A DNA stretch of 64,000 nt from Gammaproteobacteria bacterium (GTDB lineage Bacteria > Pseudomonadota > Gammaproteobacteria > JAKDMP01): positions 93,504-157,503 of the forward strand of contig JALUYA010000047.1 in NCBI GenBank assembly GCA_027018875.1, given 5' to 3'. Below, one piece after another: positions 29,332 to 38,347 of the stretch (its first letter is position 1; each line of letters starts with the position of its first letter). The translations under genes were made by a program, and so were the position numbers. The notes beneath the pieces are model-generated. The model saw only the letters and a list, made by a program, of their open reading frames with translations. It was not told the DNA's origin and did no database searches.

Positions 29332-31702
29332 CAATCACCTCTTCGAGGATGCTTCGTGCCGAATCGGAATCGCCCATATCGATATAGGCACGGGCTAAAT
29401 CCAGCTTGGTGCCGACCGTATCGGGCAGCGCGGTATCCTGCTCGAGTTCCAGTGCCAAATCGGCTTCCGCGGCCGGCAAATCCCCTTCGTCCGGATTAAA
29501 CTCCAGCGGTTCATCCACTTGCCTCTCCCCCTCGGGCAACGGTTTATTTACTGTTGCATCGGCCGGCAACTGTAGCTCCAGGTGTGCATCTCCCTCGCCG
29601 GGAACATAGGTTTCTATGAAGGTGGAGAGTTCTTCCAGCGTTTGCTCGAACTCTTTCTGCTCATCCGGAATAGCCTCCAGGGTTTTACTCAATCTATCCA
29701 GCGCCGCTTCAAAATCCGGGGGTTCTGTGGGCTGGTCGGGAAGATCCCCGGAGGTTGGGGCGGCGGATTCGTCCGGGGCCTCGGGCAGGATGATCCCCGG
29801 CGCAGGATTATCGGCAAAAAGTGGATCCTGCGGTAATAACTGCCGCCCCATGACCGCCACCTGCGCCCAATCCGGATCATCCTGGCGGGTTTCCAGCAGA
29901 CCATCGAGTTCAACCGCCTGCTCACGAAACGCTTCCGCCTCGCCGGCATCGAATAATAATTCGAGTAGCTTCAGCCGTATATCACGGCGTTGTGGATCCC
30001 TGACCAGGGCATCACGCAACAACTGGATGGCCTGATCACGATGGCCACATCCCGCATGAAATTCGGCCTGGGCAAGCGTATCGGTTTCATCTACCGGCAC
30101 CTCGGGGCCACCGATATAATCTTGGCCGTGTTCCCTGGGATCCTGCGGCAAGGTTTCCTGAACCACCTCGTCCGCCCCGGAAGAGGGAGGTTCCGGTTCT
30201 CCAGCACGGGCCTCGGGTGCCTCGGGGGCAGATAAACCATCGTCTTCCGGCTCCGTTGCGAGGCGCTTTCCCCGTATTCGGCGCTGCCCCAACAACAAGC
30301 CACCCAAAAGCAGGAGAATTAAACCTCCGGCAAGGATCCAACCTTTGGGTGTAGTCACCCAGTTTTCAAACACCCCCGAGGACGGTTTTTGAGGAAAAGT
30401 TACGCCGGGTGTTCGCGGTTGCACCGGGGGTTTCTTTTGCGGCTCCCCAGAGGCCAACCGGGAAAAAGTTTGACTTTTGATTTTAACCGGAGCCACAGTA
30501 CCCGCAACTCTCGTCGTGGCCACGGCAAGCCCCGCGGTCCCGTTCGAAGCGCCCTTACCGGCCTCAACGGCAGCAGCGGATGCGCCCGTGCCGGGGGCAA
30601 CGGAAGTAGCAGAACTCACTGGATTAACCACCGCCTTGGAACCCGAAGCGATCGTGGTTGGAACCACCCCGGTCGGTGCGCTCAAAATCACCTGCCCCCC
30701 CTGGGCGGAGGGCGTCACCGCCGGGCTTACACTCGGCTTGGAAGAACTCGACTTCTCCGCGCCGGGTGCCGTTGCAGGGGTCGATGGGGATTTTGCCCGG
30801 GATGGAACCCCGCTCGCCCCGAGACCGCCCGCCACCGGCTTAACAAGGCTACGCCGCCACAGCCGATTCTGCCGGATCACTTCGCGGGTAGCCAATCCCC
30901 GGGTAACAGCCAAAACCGCCTTGCGGGCAGGGATTCGTAGAATATAGCCGGCCTTGAGACGATTGATATTGCCGTAAAAGGCCCCCGGATTGGCCCGATA
31001 CAAGGCCACCATCATTTGATTAATGGTAATGGCTGACGAAGACCGCAATCGATGCGCCAACCCCCACAAGGTGGCACCGCGCGGAATGGGTCCATAGGTT
31101 GTCGCCAAAGCCGCGCCCGTCGTCGTTACTCCTCCGGAAGCGGCGGCCCGCGGTCGCGCCGGAGGTGGTATGGCGGGTTGAGCAGAAGTCGGCGCCGCGA
31201 TCGGCGTTGACCTGATCGGGGGAGAATGCTTGGGAGCGACCGGCGTATTGACACCGCCGGCGGTGCTTGTGCTTGAGGAATTTGAAGCGAAGATGGGGGG
31301 GTTAAGCAGCACGGTATATTGACGCGTCAACTCGCCGCTGGGCCAGTCCACACGAACCAGCAGATTAATGAAGGGCAGGTGCACCGGCTTACGGGAAGTA
31401 ATCAGCACATAAAAGGCGTTCGCCACCCGCACTACCGAAAACTTCAGGCTGAATAAATAGTCCGGCATATTCAACCCGGCCTGCCGATAGACACTGGCAT
31501 CGGCGAGCCGAACCTTAATGCCGTCGATACCACTCGCCCCCACGTTAATAAGAGGCACACGAGCCTTGAAGTTCTGCCCGATGCGGGTACTGCTCTGGAT
31601 CGGGCCCAACCCAAGTGCCCAAGCCGCTACCGGCACGCCAAGGGCCGGCACGGCCAACGAGATAAGCCAGAACAGGCGAGATACGCGCAATAATTTAATC
31701 AT
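29273..31702 (-). CDS. fimV: FimV/HubP-type polar hub protein
   Basis: The 809-residue protein has an N-terminal signal (about 8-31), a beta-rich FimV N-terminal domain (about 32-140), a LysM-like segment in the middle (GATLWGLAHRLR, with YRANPGAFYGNINRLKAGYILRIP following) and a Pro/Ser/Thr-rich linker. One TM helix (about 455-480) leads to a long acidic cytoplasmic region, and the last 45 residues form the conserved FimV TPR-like domain (LDLARAYIDMGDSDSARSILEE). FimV/HubP proteins organise cell poles and type IV pili. The position before truA is conserved in gammaproteobacteria. The ATG at 31702 follows a purine-rich site and begins the signal peptide. Confidence 0.93.
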   Translation of the reverse strand: MIKLLRVSRLFWLISLAVPALGVPVAAWALGLGPIQSSTRIGQNFKARVPLINVGASGIDGIKVRLADASVYRQAGLNMPDYLFSLKFSVVRVANAFYVLITSRKPVHLPFINLLVRVDWPSGELTRQYTVLLNPPIFASNSSSTSTAGGVNTPVAPKHSPPIRSTPIAAPTSAQPAIPPPARPRAAASGGVTTTGAALATTYGPIPRGATLWGLAHRLRSSSAITINQMMVALYRANPGAFYGNINRLKAGYILRIPARKAVLAVTRGLATREVIRQNRLWRRSLVKPVAGGLGASGVPSRAKSPSTPATAPGAEKSSSSKPSVSPAVTPSAQGGQVILSAPTGVVPTTIASGSKAVVNPVSSATSVAPGTGASAAAVEAGKGASNGTAGLAVATTRVAGTVAPVKIKSQTFSRLASGEPQKKPPVQPRTPGVTFPQKPSSGVFENWVTTPKGWILAGGLILLLLGGLLLGQRRIRGKRLATEPEDDGLSAPEAPEARAGEPEPPSSGADEVVQETLPQDPREHGQDYIGGPEVPVDETDTLAQAEFHAGCGHRDQAIQLLRDALVRDPQRRDIRLKLLELLFDAGEAEAFREQAVELDGLLETRQDDPDWAQVAVMGRQLLPQDPLFADNPAPGIILPEAPDESAAPTSGDLPDQPTEPPDFEAALDRLSKTLEAIPDEQKEFEQTLEELSTFIETYVPGEGDAHLELQLPADATVNKPLPEGERQVDEPLEFNPDEGDLPAAEADLALELEQDTALPDTVGTKLDLARAYIDMGDSDSARSILEEVIDEGDDARQQEARELLETIR

Positions 31703-31806
31703 CTCTATTCCCCAACCCCGTACCGGCGGCTCCCCGCCGCTCCCCATGAACTTAAGCTGTCGGATTACAAAACAACGCCAACTGTTTCGATACTATAGCC
31801 TAAATA

Positions 31807-31823
31807 GGAGTATTTGAAACTCC
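31807..31823. terminator. Weak hairpin downstream of asd
   Basis: GGAGT and ACTCC form a 5-base stem with a 7-base loop, and on the minus strand the stem is followed by TATTT. It lies in the 131-base gap between asd and fimV and could end the asd message. The stem is short, so this is tentative. Confidence 0.3.
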
Positions 31824-31833
31824 CTTATGCTCA

Positions 31834-32877
31834 TCACCGCCCGAAACGATCGCAGAATCCCGGCCCGGCCAGAATCAGCTCGGCAATCTGTACGCTATTC
31901 AGGGCCGCCCCCTTGCGAATGTTATCGGTCACGACCCATAGATCCAGCCCGCGGGAATGGGAAATATCTTCCCGAATCCGGCTCACATAGACCTTATCGT
32001 GATTTGCGGCTTCGGTCGCGGCCGTGGCATAACCGCCGGAGCGACGTTCATCAACCACTTCAATGCCCGGAGCATGAAAAAGAATCTCGCGGGCTTGTTC
32101 GGCGCTCAACTTACGCCGGGTTTCAACGTGTATCGCCTCTGAATGGCCAAAAAACACGGGCACCCGCACGGCGGTCGGGTTGATCCGGATCGAATCATCA
32201 CTAAGAATCTTCCGGGTTTCCCAGACCATTTTCATCTCCTCCCGGGTATAGCCGTTATCCATGAATCGGTCGATTTGAGGAATCGAATTGAATGCGATCT
32301 GCTTCGGCATAACCTTGCACTCGATCGGCCGCCCCCCCAGCAACCGGGCACTTTGTCCGGCCAATTCCTCGATCGCGGCCTTGCCGGCACCGGAAACGGA
32401 CTGGTAGGTCGCCACGTTGATCCGTTCGATACCGGCGGCATCGTGCAGGGGCTTCAGGGCCACCACCATTTGGATGGTCGAACAGTTGGGATTAGCGATG
32501 ACGCCCCGTTTCCCATGCCTGGTTATCTCCTCCGGGTTGACCTCGGGCACCACCAGCGGAATATCGGGATCGTAGCGAAAGGCCGAGGTATTGTCGATTA
32601 CGATCGTCCCCGCCGCCGCCGCGCGGGGAACATGCTGCAGCGAAACCGCTTTTCCCGGTGAAAAAATTGCGATATCAATACCGGAAAAATCGAAATCTTC
32701 CAGCACTTCGACCCGTAGCATCCGGCTCCCGAACTCCAGCCGCTCGCCCTGTGAACGCGGGCTGGCCAGGGCATGGATCCGGTTCACGGGAAATCGCCGC
32801 TCGGCCAGGATCTGCAACACGATCCGCCCCACCACGCCGCTAGCGCCGACCACGGCCACGTTCACCTTTTTATCCAT
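31834..32877 (-). CDS. asd: Aspartate-semialdehyde dehydrogenase
   Basis: Asd reduces aspartyl phosphate to the semialdehyde, feeding lysine, threonine, methionine and diaminopimelate synthesis. The 347-residue protein shows the NADP motif GASGVVGR, the catalytic Cys132 in NPNCSTIQ, SVSGAGKA and the active-site His in FFGHSEAIHVET. The sequence is of the ordinary bacterial type with one active-site Cys. It starts three bases after the aroC stop on the same strand. Confidence 0.98.
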   Translation of the reverse strand: MDKKVNVAVVGASGVVGRIVLQILAERRFPVNRIHALASPRSQGERLEFGSRMLRVEVLEDFDFSGIDIAIFSPGKAVSLQHVPRAAAAGTIVIDNTSAFRYDPDIPLVVPEVNPEEITRHGKRGVIANPNCSTIQMVVALKPLHDAAGIERINVATYQSVSGAGKAAIEELAGQSARLLGGRPIECKVMPKQIAFNSIPQIDRFMDNGYTREEMKMVWETRKILSDDSIRINPTAVRVPVFFGHSEAIHVETRRKLSAEQAREILFHAPGIEVVDERRSGGYATAATEAANHDKVYVSRIREDISHSRGLDLWVVTDNIRKGAALNSVQIAELILAGPGFCDRFGR

Positions 32878-32880
32878 GCC

Positions 32881-33990
32881 TCACCTCCCGATTCCCGGAT
32901 CCGGTTGCTCCGGGAACAAAGCTTTCCTGACTCCGGCGCCATTCTGGGCCCGGTCACGCAGCCAATGATCGGCAAGCACCAAGGCCAGCATGGCTTCGGC
33001 TATAGGCGGGGCTCTCAACCCGACACAAGGATCGTGGCGCCCGGTGACCCGAAGCACAACCTGCCGGCCGGTTTCATCCACGCTCTCGATCTTCCGGGGA
33101 ATGCTCGAGGTCGGCTTGAAGGCCATGCCGACCACGATGGGTTGCCCCGTGCTGATCCCGCCCAGGATACCGCCCGCATGATTCGAGGCAAACCCATCGG
33201 ATGTCAGCGGATCCCGATGTTCACTCCCTCTTTGTCCGGCCACGGCAAAGCCGTCACCCACCTCGACCCCCTTGACCGCCGGAATGCTCATCATGGCCTG
33301 GGCAACAACGGCATCCAGGCGATCGAACACCGGCTCGCCCAGCCCCGCGGGAACGCCTTCGGCCACCACCATTACACGGGCTCCGATCGAATCGCCCGAT
33401 TTCCAGATCGACTGCAGCAACCTCTCCAGTTCGGGAACCCGCTCGGGTTCGGGGCAGAAATAGGGATTGGTTTCCGCCAGCGCCGGATCGGAGCAGTTGA
33501 ATTCGAGGTTTCCCACCGCCGCCAGCCAACCCTGAATGCGTACCCCCCGGGCGAGAAGCCAGCGGGCGGCGACGGCCCCGGCGGCAACCCGGGCAACCGT
33601 TTCCCGCGCCGAGGATCGCCCTCCCCCCCGCCAGTCGCGGCGGCCATACTTGCGTTGATAAGTGTAATCGCCGTGCCCCGGGCGGAACACCTCGCGCAAG
33701 GCCTCGTAATCGCGGGAACGGGTATCGGCATTGCGCACAATGAGCGTGATCGGGGTCCCGAGGGTCGCTCCTTCGAATACGCCGGAAAGAATTTCCACGC
33801 GATCCGGCTCGCGCCGCTGCGACACGAACCGGGAACGCGCAGTGGCCCGGCGCGCAAGCGCCGCCTCGATCCAGGCGGAGTCGATCTCGAGCCCCGGGGG
33901 GCACCCATCGATTACCGCGCCGACGGCGGGGCCATGGCTCTCGCCGAAGGTGGTAACCCGAAATGCCTGTCCAAAGCTGTTACCGCTCAA
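32881..33990 (-). CDS. aroC: Chorismate synthase
   Basis: AroC converts EPSP to chorismate with reduced FMN. The 369-residue protein has the family signatures [44 protein letters not shown] and [17 protein letters not shown]. All three chorismate synthase patterns are present and the length is usual. The start overlaps the prmB stop by four bases (ATGA), matching the prmB-aroC order known in other gammaproteobacteria. Confidence 0.98.
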   Translation of the reverse strand: MSGNSFGQAFRVTTFGESHGPAVGAVIDGCPPGLEIDSAWIEAALARRATARSRFVSQRREPDRVEILSGVFEGATLGTPITLIVRNADTRSRDYEALREVFRPGHGDYTYQRKYGRRDWRGGGRSSARETVARVAAGAVAARWLLARGVRIQGWLAAVGNLEFNCSDPALAETNPYFCPEPERVPELERLLQSIWKSGDSIGARVMVVAEGVPAGLGEPVFDRLDAVVAQAMMSIPAVKGVEVGDGFAVAGQRGSEHRDPLTSDGFASNHAGGILGGISTGQPIVVGMAFKPTSSIPRKIESVDETGRQVVLRVTGRHDPCVGLRAPPIAEAMLALVLADHWLRDRAQNGAGVRKALFPEQPDPGIGR

Positions 33991-34907
33991 CGCCTTGCCC
34001 TCAATTCCAGTGATTCCAGGGCGGGCCGGGTTAATACGGCGACGCCTTCACCGCCCCGTTCGAACTCGACCCAGGTCGCATCCAACCGGGGCAATCGCCG
34101 TTCCAACTCGGATCGGGTCGCCCCGACCTCGAGCACCAACACCCCGGAGGGCAACAAGTGCCTGGGCGCACCGCTCAAAACCCTCAAAGGATGCTCGAGC
34201 CCCTCGGCACCACTTACCAGCCCCACTTCCGGCTCATGCCGATACTCGGGCGGCAGGCGGGCATGGGACGCTTTATCGACGTAGGGCGGATTGCACACGA
34301 TCAGGTCATATTGCCGCCGTTCGAGATCGGAATACAGGTCGCTGCGGATCACCACGACACGTGAATCAAGCCCATGTTCGCGCACATTCCGGCGCGCCAC
34401 CTCCAGGGCCTCCGCATCGAGGTCGGTCAGATCCACCCGGCTGCCGGGAAACGCCCGGGCACACGCGATTCCGATACAACCGCTGCCACAGCATAAATCG
34501 AGTATCCGCTCGACCGAATCCGCCTGAACCCAAGGCTCGAATCGCCGCTCGACGAGTTCCGCGATCGGGGATCGTGGCACCAGGACACGCTCATCGACAT
34601 AAAACGATAACCCCGCGAACCAGGCCCGGCGCGTGAGATAGGCCGCCGGCCGACGCTCATCGATCCGCCGCTGGTAAAGGGCGTAAACCCGGGCGGACTC
34701 GCGCTCGGTCAACCGCGCATCCAGAAAGCCCGCATCCAGATCGTGATCAAGATGCAAGGCGTGCAAGGCGAGCACCAGGGCTTCGTCCACCGCGTTATCG
34801 GTGCCATGCCCATAAACCAACCCCTTCTCGTTGAATGCGCTGGCGCCGAAACGCACCCAGTCACGCAAAGTGACCAGTCGCCCCTTCACCGATTGCAACG
34901 ATTCCAC
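33987..34907 (-). CDS. prmB: Ribosomal protein uL3 glutamine methyltransferase
   Basis: PrmB methylates a glutamine of ribosomal protein L3. The SAM-binding motif [12 protein letters not shown] and the glutamine-recognising NPPY motif (CNPPYVD) are present, together with [12 protein letters not shown] and [14 protein letters not shown], which are specific to PrmB rather than PrmC. The start is uncertain: the frame is open to 35012, but ATGs there would overlap the divergent psd start. The GTG at 34907 gives 306 residues, close to the 310 of E. coli, and leaves room for promoters, so I chose it despite no clear ribosome-binding site. Confidence 0.93.
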   Translation of the reverse strand: MESLQSVKGRLVTLRDWVRFGASAFNEKGLVYGHGTDNAVDEALVLALHALHLDHDLDAGFLDARLTERESARVYALYQRRIDERRPAAYLTRRAWFAGLSFYVDERVLVPRSPIAELVERRFEPWVQADSVERILDLCCGSGCIGIACARAFPGSRVDLTDLDAEALEVARRNVREHGLDSRVVVIRSDLYSDLERRQYDLIVCNPPYVDKASHARLPPEYRHEPEVGLVSGAEGLEHPLRVLSGAPRHLLPSGVLVLEVGATRSELERRLPRLDATWVEFERGGEGVAVLTRPALESLELRARR

Positions 34908-34995
34908 GTATCGGAAAAGCCAGGAAAAAAACAATTGTAGCAAGCCCGCCCGAATTCGTTCTGGCACAATGTTATTTTTATGCCGGTTCGTATCC

Positions 34996-35859
34996 ATGCC
35001 CCTGCGGCGCAACTTCTACGCCTCCCTGCCACAGCACTTTCTCTCCCGCCTGGCGGGCCGGGTCGTTGGAATCAAGGCCGGCGTGTTGAGCACCTGCGTC
35101 ATCCGGAGCTTCGCCCGCCGCTACGGGGTTAATTTCGCCGAGGCGCAACGGAGTGACCCGGCCGACTACGCCAGTTTCAGCGACTTTTTCACTCGCAGCC
35201 TGCGCCCGGGCGTCCGCCGGTGGCCGGCGCAGCCCAACATCCCGGCTTCTCCCGTGGACGGGGTAGTAAGCGCGGCCGGTACACTCGATTCGGATCGACT
35301 GTTACAGGCCAAGGGCGTGGACTACCCGCTCGCGGCATTGACCGCGAACCCCACCCTGACAGGACGCTGCCGGGGTGGAGAATACGCCACACTGTATCTT
35401 CGCCCCGGGGATTATCACCGGGTCCACGCCCCACTTGCGGGTGAGCTGAGAAGCATCCACTACATTCCGGGGCGATTGTGGCCGGTCCGCCCCTGGGCCG
35501 TACGCGAAATCCCCGGGTTGTTCGCCCGCAATGAACGCCTGGTCATGGAGCTTGTCACCCCCGCGGGTACCTGTCTGCTGATCATGGTGGGAGCACTGAT
35601 GGTGGGCGGGCTGGAGACCGTGATCAGCGGGGCGATTCGCCACGGGGAAGGTAAACCTAGATACTGGGATCTGAATGTCACTCGCCCCTTCTTTCAGCAG
35701 GGGGATGAGCTCGGTAGATTCAATTTCGGCTCCACGGTTATTTTGCTATTCAGCCCAGGAATGGTGAAGCTTGATCAAACAGTTCTTGTCCCCGGCCATG
35801 AGATACGTCTGGGTGAAGCCCTGGAACACTCCCGGGCCGCAACCCGATCCTGCGATTGA
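34996..35859 (+). CDS. psd: Phosphatidylserine decarboxylase proenzyme
   Basis: Psd makes phosphatidylethanolamine at the inner membrane and cleaves itself to form a pyruvoyl cofactor. In the 287-residue protein the catalytic triad Asp88 (SPVDGVV), His141 (RPGDYH) and the self-cleavage serine Ser246 are present. The cleavage site reads FGST (244-247) instead of the usual LGST. The start at 34996 gives a family-like N-terminus (LRRNFYASLPQHFLSRLAG). The region upstream is AT-rich and shared with divergent prmB. Confidence 0.96.
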   Translation: MPLRRNFYASLPQHFLSRLAGRVVGIKAGVLSTCVIRSFARRYGVNFAEAQRSDPADYASFSDFFTRSLRPGVRRWPAQPNIPASPVDGVVSAAGTLDSDRLLQAKGVDYPLAALTANPTLTGRCRGGEYATLYLRPGDYHRVHAPLAGELRSIHYIPGRLWPVRPWAVREIPGLFARNERLVMELVTPAGTCLLIMVGALMVGGLETVISGAIRHGEGKPRYWDLNVTRPFFQQGDELGRFNFGSTVILLFSPGMVKLDQTVLVPGHEIRLGEALEHSRAATRSCD

Positions 35860-36114
35860 TCGGAACGGCCCGGCGCCCGGCTCCCCCAACCCACTTGCGA
35901 GCCACCTCGAATGCTACCGCCCTTCCGCCGTGAAACACGCCTTGTATCACCTGCTCGGGGAAAGAATGCATCCTTGTAGAATGCCCGATCTCTCGTCACA
36001 CAAGCCCACTAAAAGTTCTACCCTGATTTTTCGCGTAAGCGTCTCATGCCTGAAACCGAGAAGACTAAAACCAATGGAGGAAGAACTATTAACCGTGTAA
36101 TTTATTATGTATCT

Positions 36115-36189
36115 TGGTGGGCGGCACTGGGATCGAACCAGTGACCCCTGCCGTGTGAAGGCAGTGCTCTCCCGCTGAGCTAGCCGCCC
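36115..36189 (-). tRNA. tRNA-Val (anticodon CAC)
   Basis: The 75-base minus-strand gene has acceptor GGGCGGC/GCCGCCC, anticodon stem CTGCC/GGCAG with loop TTCACAC (anticodon CAC), T-arm CACTGG-TTCGATC-CCAGTG and an encoded CCA end. The 255 bases between psd and this gene (35860-36114) hold no supported gene. Confidence 0.96.
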
Positions 36190-36210
36190 GGGGTGAATGG
36201 TGAATTGTTT

Positions 36211-36239
36211 ATTTTAGACGGGCCGTTTTTTTACGTCAA
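36211..36239 (-). promoter_or_regulatory. Strong sigma-70 promoter of tRNA-Val
   Basis: On the minus strand TTGACG (36239-36234) and TAAAAT (36216-36211) are separated by exactly 17 bases, and the -10 box lies 21 bases before the tRNA 5' end. The TGA of the upstream Smr gene (36238-36236) is inside the -35 box. Confidence 0.8.
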
Positions 36240-36775
36240 CTGGACTTGTGCTTGCTGAACAACACGTACACGGCACCCGTACCCCCATCGACGGGGCGAG
36301 CGCTGGCATAGGCAAGCACCTCGGGACTGCGCCCGAGCCAGCACGCTACTGCCTGTTTAAGCACGGGACCCTCCGGTCCGGAACCATACCCCTTGCCATG
36401 AATGATGCGGACACAGGTGAAGCCCTTATTTTGGGATTTGGCAATAAACCCGGCAAGTTCTCTATGCGCTTGCTCCCGCGTGCTTCCATGCAGGTCGAGC
36501 ACGGCCTGGACGGCAAACTGCCCCCGGCGCAGGCGGCGCAGCACCCGCCGCTGGATACCGGGAGCGGCATAGAAAAGCGGGGATTCGGCGCTGCGAGGAC
36601 CCGAATCCCGAAAATCATCCGGGTTTTCACCCGGCGTTTCCCGGGTTCCCGGCCCGTGCCGGCGAGGCCTTGGATGCGGTTTGGGAACCAATAATGCCCG
36701 CTTTAGCGGTTCGAGCGGAGTCACGTTGCGTACGGCCTTGCGGAACAGGTATCGTTCCTCATCATCGATGACCAT
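36236..36775 (-). CDS. Smr-domain endonuclease-like protein
   Basis: The 179-residue protein has a basic, Pro-rich N-terminal half and a C-terminal Smr domain (about 85-175) with the hallmark DLHG (in VLDLHGSTREQA) and HGKGYGSGPEGPVL. Smr proteins nick or cleave nucleic acids; the SmrB type acts on mRNA at collided ribosomes. The length and N-terminal extension resemble SmrA/SmrB, but which one cannot be told. The gene is divergent from pcm and its stop codon lies in the promoter of tRNA-Val. Confidence 0.9.
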   Translation of the reverse strand: MVIDDEERYLFRKAVRNVTPLEPLKRALLVPKPHPRPRRHGPGTRETPGENPDDFRDSGPRSAESPLFYAAPGIQRRVLRRLRRGQFAVQAVLDLHGSTREQAHRELAGFIAKSQNKGFTCVRIIHGKGYGSGPEGPVLKQAVACWLGRSPEVLAYASARPVDGGTGAVYVLFSKHKSS

Positions 36776-36875
36776 GATGGTTTACCAACACAGGTTCGGT
36801 ATGATTAGCTTAACGCGGCCTGGGCCGCTAGTAGAAGATGCGCCCTTTTTCAAGAGAATTCAAGGAAATTCAGCG

Positions 36876-37538
36876 ATGAATTCACGGGTTGGTATCGGCA
36901 TGACTTCCACGCGTACGCGCGATCGCCTGGTCGAGCGCTTGCGCAATAAAGGTATCAGGGATCCACGGGTTCTCCAGGCAATAGGTTCCGTTCCCCGATA
37001 TTTATTTGTGGATGAAGCGCTATCGAGCCGGGCCTATGAAGATAGCGCTTTGCCTATCGGGCATGGACAAACCATTTCTCAACCCTACGTGGTGGCTCGT
37101 ATTACCGAAGCGGTCATCGCGGGGGAAATGCCTCACAAGGTACTTGAAATAGGCAGTGGATGCGGCTACCAGGCGGCCGTTTTGGCCGGTTTGGTGCGAA
37201 ATGTCTATGGTGTTGAGCGAATCCGTCCCTTGCTGGCGCGCTCGCGCAAGCGTTTTCTCGAGCTGGGAATTCGTAATATCAGTTTGCGCCATGGCGATGG
37301 CTATGAGGGTTGGGCAAGCCATGCTCCCTATGATGCCATCGTGGTGAGTGCCGCACTTGAGGCGGTTCCCGAGCCGCTCTTGGCGCAACTAAGCGAGCGA
37401 GGCCGCCTGATCGCACCGGTCGGCTCTCCGGGCAGGCAGCAGCTGATCATATTCCAAAAAAAACCGGAAGGTATCGAAACAGAACGGTTGGATGATGTCA
37501 TCTTTGTTGAATTTCGTCGCGGTAAAGTTGAGCGCTGA
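36876..37538 (+). CDS. pcm: Protein-L-isoaspartate O-methyltransferase
   Basis: Pcm methylates isoaspartyl residues to start their repair. The 220-residue protein shows the substrate loop ALPIGHGQTISQPYVVA, the SAM motif EIGSGCGYQAAVLA and the post-II motif PYDAIVVSAA. The start at 36876 follows AAGGA at nine bases; an earlier in-frame start would enter the divergent Smr gene. The stop overlaps nlpD by one base (TGATG). In many relatives surE lies upstream, but it is absent here. Confidence 0.96.
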   Translation: MNSRVGIGMTSTRTRDRLVERLRNKGIRDPRVLQAIGSVPRYLFVDEALSSRAYEDSALPIGHGQTISQPYVVARITEAVIAGEMPHKVLEIGSGCGYQAAVLAGLVRNVYGVERIRPLLARSRKRFLELGIRNISLRHGDGYEGWASHAPYDAIVVSAALEAVPEPLLAQLSERGRLIAPVGSPGRQQLIIFQKKPEGIETERLDDVIFVEFRRGKVER

Positions 37539-38305
37539 TGCATTTCGGGAGGCGATTGTTCGAGTTTTCCGTCCCGGCGCTGGTAGCCGTTGCGGTTACC
37601 GGATGTGCCGGAGTCCTGCATTTTCAGAGTACACAGGTGGTTTCCCGACCCCGGACACAAGTGATCAAGCCAAGCGAGACCCTGTATTCGATTGCCTGGC
37701 ATTACGGGCTTGACTATCATGTATTGGCGGCCTGGAACGGGATAAAACCGCCATATACCATCTATCCCGGACAACGATTGATCTTGTATCCACCCAGGCG
37801 GCGAGCCGTGAATGCTCCTTCCCCCGAACATCGTGGCAGGCGGGCTATTGCCAGAGGATCCCCTCTCTCTAAAAGTGCCGTTACCTCCGTTTCCGCGCAT
37901 GAAAACCCCGGCCCCCGGGCGACTTCGCCCGCCCCTCACTGGCTCTGGCCGGCGCGGGGAAAAGTGATCGCAAGCTATGGAAAGCCACGATTCGCCAAAC
38001 AGGGGATATTGATCGATGGTTCTCTGGGCGAGCCGATTCGGGCGGCCGCCGCCGGCACGGTAGTCTACGCAGGCAGTGCCCTGGCCGGGTATGGCCGGCT
38101 CATTATCATTAAGCACAATGATGAATGGCTAAGTGCGTATGGGCACAATCAGCGGCTGCTCGTACGGGAAGGTGAGCGGGTACAAGCCGGTGAACAGATT
38201 GCAAAGATGGGACAGCTTCCCGACGGGACATCGGCGCTTTATTTTGAAATTCGCCGGGATGGAACCCCCTTAAACCCATTGCACTTTCTTCCCAAGTCGC
38301 GCTAG
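37538..38305 (+). CDS. nlpD: NlpD-type lipoprotein, LysM plus degenerate M23 domain
   Basis: The 255-residue outer-membrane lipoprotein has a signal with lipobox VTGC, a LysM peptidoglycan-binding domain (about 45-90) and a C-terminal LytM/M23 domain (about 145-252). The zinc site is broken: GILIDG replaces the HxxxD-type motif and YFEIR replaces the final HxH-type HFEIR, while SAYGH is kept. This fits NlpD, an activator of amidase AmiC and not a peptidase. Its place between pcm and rpoS is conserved. The rpoS promoter is expected within this gene. Confidence 0.94.
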   Translation: MHFGRRLFEFSVPALVAVAVTGCAGVLHFQSTQVVSRPRTQVIKPSETLYSIAWHYGLDYHVLAAWNGIKPPYTIYPGQRLILYPPRRRAVNAPSPEHRGRRAIARGSPLSKSAVTSVSAHENPGPRATSPAPHWLWPARGKVIASYGKPRFAKQGILIDGSLGEPIRAAAAGTVVYAGSALAGYGRLIIIKHNDEWLSAYGHNQRLLVREGERVQAGEQIAKMGQLPDGTSALYFEIRRDGTPLNPLHFLPKSR

Positions 38306-38347
38306 CATCAATCCTTGCAGATGTGATGGCCCCGAGGAGGTAGGTAA

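Noticed and set aside
34960..34985. Possible sigma-54 promoter before psd (TGGCAC)
   Set aside because: The -24 element is present but no TTGCA-type -12 element follows at the required spacing.
35771..36100. 109-residue plus-strand frame after psd
   Set aside because: It overlaps the psd end in another frame and has no start signal or conserved feature.
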